A DNA stretch of 64,000 bases from an uncultured Oscillospiraceae bacterium (GTDB taxonomy: Bacteria; Bacillota; Clostridia; Oscillospirales; Acutalibacteraceae): NCBI GenBank assembly GCA_900549825.1, contig URQB01000001.1:186001-250000 (forward strand), written 5' to 3'. Of this stretch, positions 14,408-23,259 are shown piece by piece. Made by a program: the position numbers and the translations under genes. How positions within the stretch are numbered: the first letter of the stretch is position 1; each line of letters begins with the position of its first letter. The notes under the pieces were generated by a model that did not search any database, was not told the origin of the DNA, and worked only from the letters and a program-made list of their open reading frames with translations.

Positions 14408-16885
14408 TTAACGCTCTGCTTGCATTTTTTCTGCCGCCAAAGACTTTTTCTGCAGAAAAACAAAATTTCCTTCCTGAACGGAACACAGGTATTTTTTCCC
14501 CTCCTTCATCCTGCCGCTGAGCAGCTCTTCGCTGAGGAGATCCTCAATCTGGGACTGCACCGCGCGCCGCAGGGGCCGTGCGCCATAGACGGGATCAAAG
14601 CCTGCATCGGAAATTTTCCGGACGGCCTCCTCATTGAACGAGAGTGTAATGCCCTTTTCCCGGATCCGTTGGGAAACCTTTGCGAGCATCCGGCACGCGA
14701 TTTCCTGAATTTCCGACTTTGTTAACTGGTGGAAGATGATAATATCGTCTACACGGTTAAGAAACTCCGGGCGGAAGGTCCGCTTCAGCTCTCCCATGAC
14801 CGCATCGCGGATATGCTTTTCCTCCCCCTGCGCACCGGTATCACTGGAAAATCCCAGGCTGCTGCGCCGGTTGGAGATCAGGGTTGCGCCGATGTTGGAG
14901 GTCATGATGATAACGCAGTTTTTGAAGCTCACCTTCCTGCCCTGCGCATCTGTCAGGTGGCCGTCCTCCAGAATCTGCAGCAGCATGTTGAAAACGTCCG
15001 GATGCGCCTTTTCTACCTCGTCGAAAAGCAGGACGGAATAGGGCTTGCGGCGCACCTTCTGCGTGAGCTGGCCGCCGTCGTCATAGCCGACGTAGCCGGG
15101 CGGGGATCCTACGAGCCTGGAGACCGTATGCTTCTCCATATATTCCGACATATCCAGCCGGATCATCGCATTCTCATCGCTGAACATGGATTGCGCCAGC
15201 GCCTTGCTCAGCTCTGTCTTCCCGACGCCCGTGGGGCCGAGGAACAAAAAGGAACCAAGCGGGCGCTCCGGATCGCGCAGGCCGACGCGGGAGCGGCGCA
15301 TGGCACGCGATACCGCGCGCACCGCCTCCTCCTGCCCGACGATACGCCTGTGGAGCTCTTCCTCCAAATGCAGCAGGCGCTCGCCCTCCTGCGCCGTGAG
15401 CTCCTGTGCGGGAATTCCCGTCCACATGGACACAATCCCCGCAATTTCCGCCGCGGTCACCTCGCCTGCCGTGTGGGAGGAGCGCTCCTGCCAGGCGCTC
15501 TTATCGCGCGTCAGGTCGAGCCGGAGTTGCTTCTCCTCATCCCGCAGGCTGGCGGCCCGTTCGAATTCCTGTGTGTTCACAGCGGCCTCTTTTTCTGCCT
15601 GGAGCGTCTCGAGCCGGTCCTCCAGCGCTTTGAGATCCGGCGGGGCCTTGTACGCATGCATGCGTACATGCGAGGCTGCTTCATCGATCAGGTCGATCGC
15701 CTTGTCCGGCAGGAAGCGGTCGGCGATATAGCGGGAGGAAAACTTCACGGCGGCCTGTATCGCCTCGTCCGTAATCCGCACCCGGTGGTGCGCCTCGTAT
15801 TTATCCCGCAGCCCTTTCAGGATTTCGACCGCCTCATCCTGTGAAGGCTCTTCAACCGTAACCGGCTGGAAGCGGCGTTCGAGCGCCGCGTCCTTTTCGA
15901 TGTGGCGGCGGTATTCCTCCAGTGTCGTCGCGCCGATAATCTGGATTTCTCCGCGCGCAAGCGTGGGCTTGAGGATATTGGCGGCGTCTACCGCCCCTTC
16001 CGCCGCGCCGGCGCCGATGAGGTTGTGCATCTCGTCGATAAAGAGGATCACGTCGCCCGCCTTGCGGACCTCCTCCAGTGCGGATTTGACCCGCTCTTCA
16101 AAATCGCCACGGTATTTGGTACCCGCAACCATGGCGGTGAGGTCGAGGGAGACGACGCGTTTATCCCGCAGCATCTCAGCCGCCTCGCCCCGTGCAATCT
16201 GCAGGGCGAGGCCCTCTGCCACAGCTGTTTTGCCAACGCCGGGCTCCCCGATTAGGCAGGGGTTGTTTTTGGTGCGTCTGCTTAGAATCTGCATGACGCG
16301 CTCGATCTCCGCATGCCTACCGATGACCGGGTCGATCAGGTTTTGCGCGGCGAGGAGGGTGAGATCGCGGCCGTATTGATCAAGAGTGGGGGTATTGCTT
16401 TTGGCCTTCTTGGTTGCCGTTTGAGACGCAGGCCCGGAGGGAAGGCTGCCGCCGATCGCGCGGGTCAGGTCGGCCAGCAGGTCCTGCGGAGAAACGCCAA
16501 GCTGATTGAGAAAATGGACCGCGAAGCTCCCACCCTCCTGAATGATTGCGATCAATAAATGCTCTGTGCCTACATAATTATGGCCCAGGCCGCGCGCTTC
16601 CAGGATCGCCAGCTCGATGATCCGTTTGCAGCGCGGCGTAAAATCCGCCGGTGAAAGGACGGTCGGCGCGCCGATGCCAATGGTCTTGCGCATCAGCTCC
16701 TCCACCTGGGCCGCGGTAACGCCGCGTCCGGCCAGGGCGACGCACGCCACGCCGCCTGTATCCCGCAGCAGGCCGATCAGAAGATGCTCGCTCCCAATAT
16801 AGGTATGGCCCAAATCCTCTGCGGTTTCCACGGCGATATTGAGCGCTGTATTTGCCTTTTCCGTAAAGCCTGTAAACTTATACAT
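14408..16885 (-). CDS. clpC: ATP-dependent Clp protease ATPase subunit ClpC
   Basis: The 825-residue protein has two Clp-N repeats (residues 3-145; SEHLLIGLLRDTGGVA and TEHLLIAIIQEGGSFA). AAA module 1 has Walker A GEPGVGKT at 213-220 and Walker B VILFIDEMHNLIGAG. A UVR-like middle domain contains EREKQ-type helices, and AAA module 2 has GPTGVGKTELSKALA and SVLLFDEVEKAHPDVFNMLL. ClpC unfolds substrates for ClpP. In Bacillus it sits in ctsR-mcsA-mcsB-clpC; none of those partners is next to it here. A 69-residue protein precedes it by 24 bp. The start has AGGAG upstream. Confidence 0.97.
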   Translation of the reverse strand: MYKFTGFTEKANTALNIAVETAEDLGHTYIGSEHLLIGLLRDTGGVACVALAGRGVTAAQVEELMRKTIGIGAPTVLSPADFTPRCKRIIELAILEARGLGHNYVGTEHLLIAIIQEGGSFAVHFLNQLGVSPQDLLADLTRAIGGSLPSGPASQTATKKAKSNTPTLDQYGRDLTLLAAQNLIDPVIGRHAEIERVMQILSRRTKNNPCLIGEPGVGKTAVAEGLALQIARGEAAEMLRDKRVVSLDLTAMVAGTKYRGDFEERVKSALEEVRKAGDVILFIDEMHNLIGAGAAEGAVDAANILKPTLARGEIQIIGATTLEEYRRHIEKDAALERRFQPVTVEEPSQDEAVEILKGLRDKYEAHHRVRITDEAIQAAVKFSSRYIADRFLPDKAIDLIDEAASHVRMHAYKAPPDLKALEDRLETLQAEKEAAVNTQEFERAASLRDEEKQLRLDLTRDKSAWQERSSHTAGEVTAAEIAGIVSMWTGIPAQELTAQEGERLLHLEEELHRRIVGQEEAVRAVSRAMRRSRVGLRDPERPLGSFLFLGPTGVGKTELSKALAQSMFSDENAMIRLDMSEYMEKHTVSRLVGSPPGYVGYDDGGQLTQKVRRKPYSVLLFDEVEKAHPDVFNMLLQILEDGHLTDAQGRKVSFKNCVIIMTSNIGATLISNRRSSLGFSSDTGAQGEEKHIRDAVMGELKRTFRPEFLNRVDDIIIFHQLTKSEIQEIACRMLAKVSQRIREKGITLSFNEEAVRKISDAGFDPVYGARPLRRAVQSQIEDLLSEELLSGRMKEGKKYLCSVQEGNFVFLQKKSLAAEKMQAER

Positions 16886-16909
16886 ATAGCTCCTGCTCTC
16901 CCATTCTGG

Positions 16910-17119
16910 TCAATTCCCCGCAGAATCTGCATTCTCTGATGCCTGGGGAGGACCTTGTTTCGGGCCTTTTTTTCTCTTCTTCAGGTTTTCCGCCCGCAGA
17001 GACTCCCGCCCTGTATGCCGCAAGGTCTGCATGGGCTCCTCTGAAAACGGATCGGGTGTCAGATCGTCTGCGATTTCAAAATCGGATAAATACGGTTTTT
17101 TTCCGCCGAAGCTCTCCAT
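16910..17119 (-). CDS. Hypothetical small protein upstream of clpC
   Basis: The ATG at 17119 follows GGGAGGTACGGCAGAG and gives 69 residues. The product is hydrophilic, acidic at the N-terminus (PYLSDFEIADDLTPDPF) and Lys/Arg-rich at the C-terminus (LKKRKKGPKQGPP), with no membrane span. It is probably co-transcribed with clpC. It occupies the place where McsA/McsB would be expected, but has no zinc-finger Cys. Function unknown. Confidence 0.6.
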   Translation of the reverse strand: MESFGGKKPYLSDFEIADDLTPDPFSEEPMQTLRHTGRESLRAENLKKRKKGPKQGPPQASENADSAGN

Positions 17120-17276
17120 CTCTGCCGTACCTCCCATCCATTTTTTTGATACTGGATGCAACCAATAGTTTATGCCTTTTCGCTACATCGTATTCAAAAG
17201 AAGTTTTCCAGGTCAGTCACACATTTGATCCGCCCACATAATATGGGAGTGTAAGCAAGGAAAGGAGGAAGCTTAG

Positions 17277-17426
17277 ATGAACTGTTTTGGTGGTTGCAAT
17301 TCCTGGATCATCATCCTGATCCTCATCGTACTGTTCTGCAATGACGGTTTCGGCTGCAACAACTGTGGCTGCAACGATGCGCAGTTCAACAGACGTGGCT
17401 GCGGCTGCGGCTGTGGCTGTGACTGA
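17277..17426 (+). CDS. Cys/Gly-rich 49-residue peptide, spore-coat-like
   Basis: ATG 17277 follows AAAGGAGGAAGCTTAG. The product has a hydrophobic segment WIIILILIVLF between Cys-rich ends: MNCFGGCNS at the start, and FGCNNCGCNDAQF followed by RRGCGCGCGCD at the end. Eleven of 49 residues are Cys. Such high-Cys small proteins in Clostridia are usually annotated as chorion-like or spore-coat peptides. The hydrophobic run suggests insertion into a membrane or coat layer. Upstream CATAATATG resembles a late-sporulation -10, only weakly. Confidence 0.75.
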   Translation: MNCFGGCNSWIIILILIVLFCNDGFGCNNCGCNDAQFNRRGCGCGCGCD

Positions 17427-17442
17427 GTCCATCCCTAAGTTA

Positions 17443-17510
17443 GGGCGGGAAAGATCCCGCCCGTACATACACAAAGGCTGCTGCGGAATAGAATCCGCGG
17501 CAGCCTTTGT
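17443..17510 (+). terminator. Two successive hairpins
   Basis: GGGCGGGA/TCCCGCCC (17443-17462) is followed by a strong stem ACAAAGGCTGCTGCGGA / TCCGCGGCAGCCTTTGT (17471-17510). T tracts are poor, but stem strength and location after the Cys-rich gene suggest transcript end or RNA protection. Confidence 0.6.
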
Positions 17511-17671
17511 GCTTTCCTGCTCCAGTGCCGCCCGCGCCAAAAATGAAAAACGCTCCGCAAGCCTTGCACCCTATTTCAGAAAATGCTATAATAATATGGT
17601 TTTATTCGCGCTTTCTTTTGTGCGGGAAACCAGATTCTGACCGAAAGGCTTTGGAGTGAAAGATCGTTATC

Positions 17672-19111
17672 ATGAAAAATTACGACGTTGTCATCATCGG
17701 CGCAGGTCCGGCCGGCATTTTTACCGCGTTGGAGCTTTATAAGCACGCGCCCGGAACCCTGCGCGTGCTGATCGTGGACGAGGGCATCAATATCGAGCGC
17801 AGGCGCTGCCCTGCGCGCAAGCATGGCGTTTGTGTGCGCTGCAATCCCTGCAATATCATGAGCGGCTGGGCCGGTGCAGGCGCGTTTTCAGACGGAAAGC
17901 TTTCCCTCTCGGAGGAGGTCGGCGGCAATCTCGTCAATTATCTCCCGATCGACGAGGTGCGTACGCTGATCCGCTATGCAGATTCCATGTATCTCGATTT
18001 CGGGGCGCCGAAGGAAGTGTTCGGTCTCAACGATAAAAAATCCGACGAGATCGCATATGAGTGCAGCAAATACAATATCCATCTTGTACGCTGCCCGGTG
18101 CGCCATATGGGGACGGAGTATTCCTATGAGGTGCTCAAGGCCATGTATGATCATCTGCTGAAGATCGACGGCTTTACCTTTTTGGAACGTACGCACGCCG
18201 ATCCCATCATCGATCAAAACGGAACCGTAACCGGCGCCCGTCTGATGGACAAGGACGGCAATACAGAAGACGTTTCCGCCCACTATGTTGTTGCGGCCCC
18301 GGGGCGTGGCGGCGCGGAGTGGCTGGCAGGCATTGCGCACGAGCACGATATCTCCACGCGCAACAACGAGGTAGATATCGGCGTGCGTGTTGAAGTGCCG
18401 AATTCCGTGATGGACAACCTGACAAAACACCTGTATGAGGCGAAAATGGTCTATTATTCCGACACGTTTGAAAACAAAGTGCGTACCTTCTGCATGAATC
18501 CCGGCGGGATCGTCAGCGAGGAGCACTATAACGCGGGCTTCAACAATACCTTCGATCAGAGCATCGCGGTCGTCAACGGGCACAGCTATGCAGACGAGGC
18601 CTCCCACACGGAGAATACGAATTTTGCCATGCTCGTCTCCACCTCCTTCACGGAGCCGTTCAACCAGCCCATTGAATACGGGCGGTATATCGCGCAGCTG
18701 GGCAATATGCTTACCGGGGGCGGAATTATGGTGCAGCGCCTCGGCGATCTGCTGATGGGCCGCCGCACGGACGAATCCCGCCTGCGCAAATCGACGACCC
18801 GTGCGACACTGACAACCGCCGTTCCGGGCGACCTTTCGTTTGTATTGCCGCACCGCCATCTGACGAGCATCATCGAGGCGCTGCGCGCATTTGACAAAGT
18901 CGCGCCTGGCCTTTATTCCAAAAACACGCTTCTCTATGGCGTAGAGGTTAAATTCTATTCCTCCAAGCTTGCCGTGGATCAGAATTTCGAGACAACGGTC
19001 GAGAATTTCTATGCGATTGGCGACGGCGCGGGCATCACACGGGGCCTGATGCAGGCGAGTGTGACGGGCATCGTCGTGGCAAGGGATATTGCGAAGAAAC
19101 TGGGGATGTAA
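17672..19111 (+). CDS. FAD-dependent dehydrogenase (COG2509-like)
   Basis: The 479-residue flavoprotein begins MKNYDVVIIGAGPAGIFTAL, a GxGxxG Rossmann motif. CPARKHGVCVRCNPCNIM and GWAGAGAFSDGKLSLSEEVG follow near residues 50-80, a signature of the uncharacterised FAD-dependent dehydrogenases widespread in Clostridia. A second conserved part is PGRGGAEWLAGIA. The C-terminal FAD contact is FYAIGDGAGITRGLMQAS. Electron acceptor and substrate are unknown; the Cys cluster near the N-terminus may take part in redox chemistry. It stands alone, with its own terminator. Confidence 0.88.
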   Translation: MKNYDVVIIGAGPAGIFTALELYKHAPGTLRVLIVDEGINIERRRCPARKHGVCVRCNPCNIMSGWAGAGAFSDGKLSLSEEVGGNLVNYLPIDEVRTLIRYADSMYLDFGAPKEVFGLNDKKSDEIAYECSKYNIHLVRCPVRHMGTEYSYEVLKAMYDHLLKIDGFTFLERTHADPIIDQNGTVTGARLMDKDGNTEDVSAHYVVAAPGRGGAEWLAGIAHEHDISTRNNEVDIGVRVEVPNSVMDNLTKHLYEAKMVYYSDTFENKVRTFCMNPGGIVSEEHYNAGFNNTFDQSIAVVNGHSYADEASHTENTNFAMLVSTSFTEPFNQPIEYGRYIAQLGNMLTGGGIMVQRLGDLLMGRRTDESRLRKSTTRATLTTAVPGDLSFVLPHRHLTSIIEALRAFDKVAPGLYSKNTLLYGVEVKFYSSKLAVDQNFETTVENFYAIGDGAGITRGLMQASVTGIVVARDIAKKLGM

Positions 19112-19205
19112 ATCCGACGGCCTTGGTGCGATAAGAGGGAGCGATATTTCGCGTGCAGATCAATCCGCAATTGATCTGCTCCGCCACGCGTTTCAACCGC
19201 AATCA

Positions 19206-19246
19206 CAAAGAAGTCCGGGTATTATCAGTATACCCGGACTTCTTTA
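19206..19246 (+). terminator. Terminator
   Basis: CAAAGAAGTCCGGGTA pairs with TACCCGGACTTCTTTA around a 9-nt loop. It lies 95 bp after the FAD gene. Confidence 0.8.
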
Positions 19247-19456
19247 CTTAAGATGTCAATCTTTTTATGCTGTAGTAATCATACGCTAGAAAGGGTACCG
19301 CACCCATTGTTTGTGAGAGCAAGAAGGCAACGAAGCACCGGCACACCTTTCCTCGTTTTTTGCTGAAATCGGTGCATGGGAAGTAACGTCAGCTTGCATT
19401 GCGCGCCGGAATCTCGTATACTGTAGAGACAAACCCCAATTGAGGAGGAATCGTCC

Positions 19457-20734
19457 ATGTCCGCTCCGCTTGCCGATCGCCTGCGCCCGCAGTCTCTTGA
19501 TGAGATCGTCGGCCAGGGGCATCTTCTGGGTGAGGGGAAGCCCCTGCGTAATATCATCCTCTCCGGTGAGCTGCCCAATCTTGTTTTCTACGGCCCCTCC
19601 GGTGTGGGAAAGACGACGCTTGCAGGCATCATCGCCCGGACGACAAACCGCCGCCTGCACCGGCTCAACGGCACAACTGCCTCCACAGCAGACATTCGGG
19701 ATGTCGTTGCGGAGTTGGATACCTTTGCCGCGCCCAATGGAATCCTTTTGTATCTGGATGAAATCCAGTACTTCAATAAAAAACAACAGCAATCCTTGCT
19801 GGAATATATTGAAAACGGTAAAATCACCCTGATCGCCTCCACCACGGAGAACCCGTATTTCTATATCTATAATGCGATTCTCAGCCGATCTACGGTCTTT
19901 GAATTCAAAGCTGTCAAGCCGGAGGAGACCGAGCGGGCTGTATCCAGGGCCTTCACCTTTCTGGAGGAGGAGCGCGGCGAGAAAATCGCGCCGGAGGAGG
20001 GCGTTGTCCCCTATATCTCGCAGGCCTGCGGGGGCGATGTGCGCAAGTCTATCAATGCGGTGGAGCTCTGTGTGCTGGCTTCCCCAATGCCTGCGCCAGG
20101 CGAGCCCCGTGTGATTACGCTTGCGCACGCAAAGGAGCTGTCCCAGCGGAGCGCGCTCCGTTACGACCGTGCGGGGGACGAGCATTATGATATCCTCTCT
20201 GCCTTTCAAAAATCCATGCGCGGCTCCGACCCGGATGCGGCGCTGCACTATCTGGCGCGCCTTCTTGAGGCAGGCGACCTGCCCAGCGCCACCCGCAGGT
20301 TGATGGTGTGCGCCTGTGAGGATGTGGGCCTCGCCTATCCAATGATTATCCCAATTGTTAAGGCGGCAGTGGATGCCGCCCTGCAGGTCGGTCTGCCCGA
20401 AGCGCGTATTCCCCTTGCAGATGCGGTAGTGCTCGTGGCAACGGCGCCGAAATCCAACAGCGCCTATGACGGCATTAACCGCGCTATGGATGACGTACGG
20501 CGCGGCAGGAGCGGGCCGATCCCCCGTACGCTGCAAAACGTCCATTACGACGGCGCGGACAATCCGAAGAAAGGGCAGTTCTATGAATATCCGCATGAAT
20601 ATCCAAATCACTGGATCCCACAGCAATATTTGCCTGATGCACTGAAAAATGTGCGCTATTACGAATACGGGGAAAATAAGACGGAGCAGGCCGCAAAGGC
20701 GTACTGGGATAAGATCAAGCACGGGAGGAATTAG
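19457..20734 (+). CDS. rarA: Replication-associated recombination protein A (RarA/MgsA)
   Basis: The 425-residue AAA+ ATPase starts MSAPLADRLRPQSLDEIVGQ. It has Walker A FYGPSGVGKTTLAGIIA, Walker B LYLDEIQYFNKKQQ and sensor-1 IASTTENPYF. The C-terminal part has RRLMVCACEDVGLAYP and GAD-type tetramerisation sequence ending in QYLPDALKNVRYY. RarA acts at stalled replication forks and is related to clamp loaders. GAGGAGG lies upstream of the ATG. A TraX-like gene follows 17 bp downstream. Confidence 0.96.
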   Translation: MSAPLADRLRPQSLDEIVGQGHLLGEGKPLRNIILSGELPNLVFYGPSGVGKTTLAGIIARTTNRRLHRLNGTTASTADIRDVVAELDTFAAPNGILLYLDEIQYFNKKQQQSLLEYIENGKITLIASTTENPYFYIYNAILSRSTVFEFKAVKPEETERAVSRAFTFLEEERGEKIAPEEGVVPYISQACGGDVRKSINAVELCVLASPMPAPGEPRVITLAHAKELSQRSALRYDRAGDEHYDILSAFQKSMRGSDPDAALHYLARLLEAGDLPSATRRLMVCACEDVGLAYPMIIPIVKAAVDAALQVGLPEARIPLADAVVLVATAPKSNSAYDGINRAMDDVRRGRSGPIPRTLQNVHYDGADNPKKGQFYEYPHEYPNHWIPQQYLPDALKNVRYYEYGENKTEQAAKAYWDKIKHGRN

Positions 20735-20751
20735 GCAAGGGGAGGGCGATT

Positions 20752-21477
20752 ATGGAGAAGGGTGAGAGCCTGAGAATGCTCAATCGGGGCGTGCTGAAAG
20801 GAATTGCCGCCGCTGCAATGCTGATTGACCATATCGGCTGGCGGTTTTTCCCGTTTTCAAGCCCTACAGCACAACTCTTCCACGTCATCGGCCGGGTCAC
20901 GCTGCCGGTCATGTGTTTCTTTCTTGCGGAAGGATATGCCCATACGCACAGCAAAAAGAAGTACGTGCTGCGGCTCTTCCTTTTTGCCCTGCTCTCCCAG
21001 GTACCTTATGCGCTGTTCAAGGGAAATTCCTGGGATGCACTGGATCTGAATGTGATTTTTACGCTGCTGTTTTGTTTTGTGAGCGTGCTGTCTTATGACA
21101 GAATTCAGAACAATATGCTCCGGTGGGCTGCGATTCTGGGATGTATTATGGCTACTTTGTGGTGTGATTGGCCGGTCACCGCTGTGCTGTTTACACTTGT
21201 ATTCTGGGTGTGCCGGGAGGAGGAAGAAAAGCGAACCGCGGCTTTTTGTACCGTGGCGGCCTTTTATTTTTGCTTTACGCTTTTTGAAGCGTTTTCGGCA
21301 GGCATCGGCTTTATTCCGTCCCTGCTCTCCAGCCTGTATACGCTGGGGGTTTTCCTGGCGCTCCCGCTGATCTTGTTTTACAGCGGCCGCAAGGGCCGCT
21401 TCCTGGAAGGAAGAACAGGCAGATGGGTTTATTATATTTTTTACCCTGCTCACCTGCTGGCGCTGTCTCTGCTCTAA
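20752..21477 (+). CDS. TraX-family membrane protein
   Basis: The 241-residue polytopic protein has about seven hydrophobic segments. The N-terminal pattern LKGIAAAAMLIDHIGWRFFP and IGRVTLPVMCFFLAEGY is that of the TraX family (pfam TraX), named for the F-pilin acetylase but mostly chromosomal in Firmicutes with no conjugation link. The C-terminal YYIFYPAHLLALSLL is also characteristic. The start follows GGGGAGGGCG. It is probably co-transcribed with rarA. Confidence 0.85.
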   Translation: MEKGESLRMLNRGVLKGIAAAAMLIDHIGWRFFPFSSPTAQLFHVIGRVTLPVMCFFLAEGYAHTHSKKKYVLRLFLFALLSQVPYALFKGNSWDALDLNVIFTLLFCFVSVLSYDRIQNNMLRWAAILGCIMATLWCDWPVTAVLFTLVFWVCREEEEKRTAAFCTVAAFYFCFTLFEAFSAGIGFIPSLLSSLYTLGVFLALPLILFYSGRKGRFLEGRTGRWVYYIFYPAHLLALSLL

Positions 21478-21572
21478 GAAAAACGGCGATTGAAAAATTT
21501 GTATTGACAAACGCGGTATAGGGCGCTATAATAATCTTCGCAAAAGCGCTTCTTTTGCAGACAGGTTCATAT

Positions 21573-21648
21573 GGGGGTGTAGCTCACTTGGTAGAGCGCT
21601 TGCTTCGCATGCAAGAGGTAAGGGGTTCGATTCCCCTCATCTCCACCA
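21573..21648 (+). tRNA. tRNA-Ala(CGC)
   Basis: A 76-nt cloverleaf with acceptor GGGGGTG/CATCTCC (two G-T pairs), D-loop TAGCTCACTTGGTAGAGC, anticodon loop TTCGCAT (anticodon CGC), T-arm GGGGTTCGATTCCCC and encoded CCA. Confidence 0.95.
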
Positions 21649-21684
21649 TTCCATCCGCAGTCGAAAAGCACTGCGGATTTTTTT

Positions 21685-22022
21685 CGCCTTGTGGAGGATA
21701 CTGAGGGATTCTATGCTTTTGTGGAGGAATATGCGGGGATTTTGGTCCTTTCTTTTCTGAAGAACATGCTGGAGTCGGGCGAGAGGCTGGTCTTTCAAAA
21801 GACGATGAGCCGCTGCTCTATAATTGCATGAAGGGAAACGGCGGCGATACGGGCGATGCCCCTTATGGTTGGAAGTATATTGTGTATGTTCCTGCAAATG
21901 CGCCCGCGCTTCGGCAGAGTGTGATCGAGGCAGACTCCCACTCGCTCAGCGAGGGCTTTCATATAATAGATCCGTTTGCCGGTAGACAGGGCGTCGTCTA
22001 TTTGAAAAAAGGGGCAGCATGA
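21685..22022 (+). pseudogene. Possible frameshifted gene remnant after tRNA-Ala
   Basis: One frame reads LVEDTEGFYAFVEEYAG and then, after an apparent shift near 21735, another reads FGPFFSEEHAGVG. The second continues through DAPYGWKYIVYVPANAPALR to a stop at 22022. The two parts look like one interrupted protein of about 110 residues. No family is recognised and there is no start signal. The 21649-22108 gap holds nothing else besides the plsY terminator. Confidence 0.3.
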
Positions 22023-22055
22023 TATCATCCGCATTAGATAAGCTACAAAAGTTAA

Positions 22056-22087
22056 AACGCTCCCGGCCGATGAAAGCCGGGAGCGTT
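22056..22087 (-). terminator. Terminator of the plsY-HTH gene
   Basis: AACGCTCCCGGC pairs perfectly with GCCGGGAGCGTT. The minus-strand tail is TTTTAACTTTT. It lies 22 bp after the stop. Confidence 0.8.
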
Positions 22088-22108
22088 ACATTGTGCCTTT
22101 TTAAAGGC

Positions 22109-22960
22109 CTATTGCCGCGCAGGCGGTTCCGCATCGTGCGCTTCCGGTGTTTCCGGAAGCTTTGGCGTCGGCTCCAGCAGCGCCGCCGCGGGAATCTCCA
22201 GCGCCCGCGCAAGATGAAACAGCGCGTCGAGGGAGGGCGCGAGCTTGATTTCCTCCCCCTCCAGGTCGCGCAGGACGGTTTCGCTCAGCTTGGCGCTGAG
22301 GGCGAGGTCGTGCGGGTCGAGATGCTTTTGCTCCCGGTAATAGGCGATATTTTTGCCGAGATTCTGGTATTCCACCCGGTAATCGTCCTCCACCTTCACC
22401 TCCTTGCGGAAGCTGCTGCGGTGCAGCACGATGATCAGGCAGGACAGCAATCCGGCAACAATGACCGTCTCCATCCGGTAGCCATAGAAAAACATCGCCA
22501 GCGGATAGGTGATACAGAGCGCCACAACGGCCATCACCAGCCGCTTGCTGCAAAGAAAAGCCAGCAGGACGGACCAGAAAGAGATGGCAAGCAGATGGTT
22601 GTCCAGCAGCAAAAGGATAGCGATGGTGACGGCTACGCCTTTTCCGCCCTTGAATTTCAGCCAGAAAGGGAAATCATGCCCCAAAGCGACGCCTGCGCCC
22701 GCATAGACGACAACCAGCTCATCCGGCTGGCCGGGAAAAATCAGGCCGCAGAGATAACAGGCGACAAAGGTTTTGAGGACATCGGCCAGGAGCGTGATCA
22801 GGCCGGCCTTGGGGCCGAGCGTTTGAGTGACGTTGGCGGTGCCTACATTGCCGGTTCCAAAATCGCGGATATCCTGGGAGATTTTATGCCGCGTGATCAG
22901 ATAAGCGGTTTGGAAACAGCCGAAGAGATAACCGATGGCAATACAAATGATGCGGAACAT
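22109..22960 (-). CDS. plsY: PlsY acylphosphate:glycerol-3-phosphate acyltransferase fused to an XRE-like domain
   Basis: Residues 1-190 are a PlsY. There are several membrane spans, motif 1 GTGNVGTANV (35-44), motif 2 GHDFPFWLKFKGGKGVA (94-110) and a C-terminal LHRSSFRKE. PlsY moves an acyl group from acyl-phosphate to glycerol-3-phosphate, the first step of phospholipid synthesis in Gram-positives. Normal PlsY is about 200 residues and ends there. This one continues for some 80 residues with an XRE-type helix-turn-helix (201-263; LGKNIAYYREQKHLDPHDLA, LSAKLSETVLRDLEG) and a Pro/Glu-rich tail. ATG 22960 follows AGGAGAAGGAGC. There is no stop or frame change between the parts. Confidence 0.93.
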   Translation of the reverse strand: MFRIICIAIGYLFGCFQTAYLITRHKISQDIRDFGTGNVGTANVTQTLGPKAGLITLLADVLKTFVACYLCGLIFPGQPDELVVVYAGAGVALGHDFPFWLKFKGGKGVAVTIAILLLLDNHLLAISFWSVLLAFLCSKRLVMAVVALCITYPLAMFFYGYRMETVIVAGLLSCLIIVLHRSSFRKEVKVEDDYRVEYQNLGKNIAYYREQKHLDPHDLALSAKLSETVLRDLEGEEIKLAPSLDALFHLARALEIPAAALLEPTPKLPETPEAHDAEPPARQ

Positions 22961-23021
22961 GCTCCTTCTCCTTTCTGCCTGCGCTTCTGCCATTAGGTCG
23001 GGCAGAAGATAAATCAAATTT

Positions 23022-23050
23022 AGTATAGCAGGATATACGCGGTTATACAA
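23022..23050 (-). promoter_or_regulatory. Promoter of plsY-HTH
   Basis: On the minus strand TTGTAT (23050-23045), a 17-bp spacer and TATACT (23027-23022) lie about 62 bp before the start. Confidence 0.6.
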
Positions 23051-23206
23051 GAAAAAAGACGGATGAATCGACAGGGATACCACAGTGCCCCTGTCCGGCT
23101 GAAAATACGGCTATGCCTCAATAGAGTGCGTCGGCAGACTCTATACGTCCGGTCGAAACCGGTTTGGCAAGGCCTTGCAGCGTGAAAAAATTTTGTCATT
23201 TTCTAC

Positions 23207-23235
23207 TTGACGGCGCGCGCGGAATATGATATAGT
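23207..23235 (+). promoter_or_regulatory. Promoter of the tRNA-Thr/tRNA-Tyr pair
   Basis: TTGACG (23207-23212), 17 bp, TATAGT (23230-23235), ending 25 bp before tRNA-Thr. Confidence 0.75.
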
Positions 23236-23259
23236 AACATACGCGTTAAGAGTGCACAT

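Noticed and set aside
14729..15844. A 371-codon frame antisense to clpC
   Set aside because: It is a mirror of the second AAA module of clpC with no own signals.
16886..17260. CtsR operator upstream of clpC
   Set aside because: No tandem GGTCAAA heptads were found on either strand.
22019..22996. A 325-codon frame antisense to plsY-HTH
   Set aside because: His/Gln-rich shadow translation; plsY has promoter, SD and terminator.
23121..23162. Leader hairpins upstream of plsY as a riboswitch or T-box
   Set aside because: ATAGAGT/ACTCTAT and CCGGT/ACCGG stems exist, but they lie upstream of the assigned promoter and no known riboswitch or T-box core motif is present.
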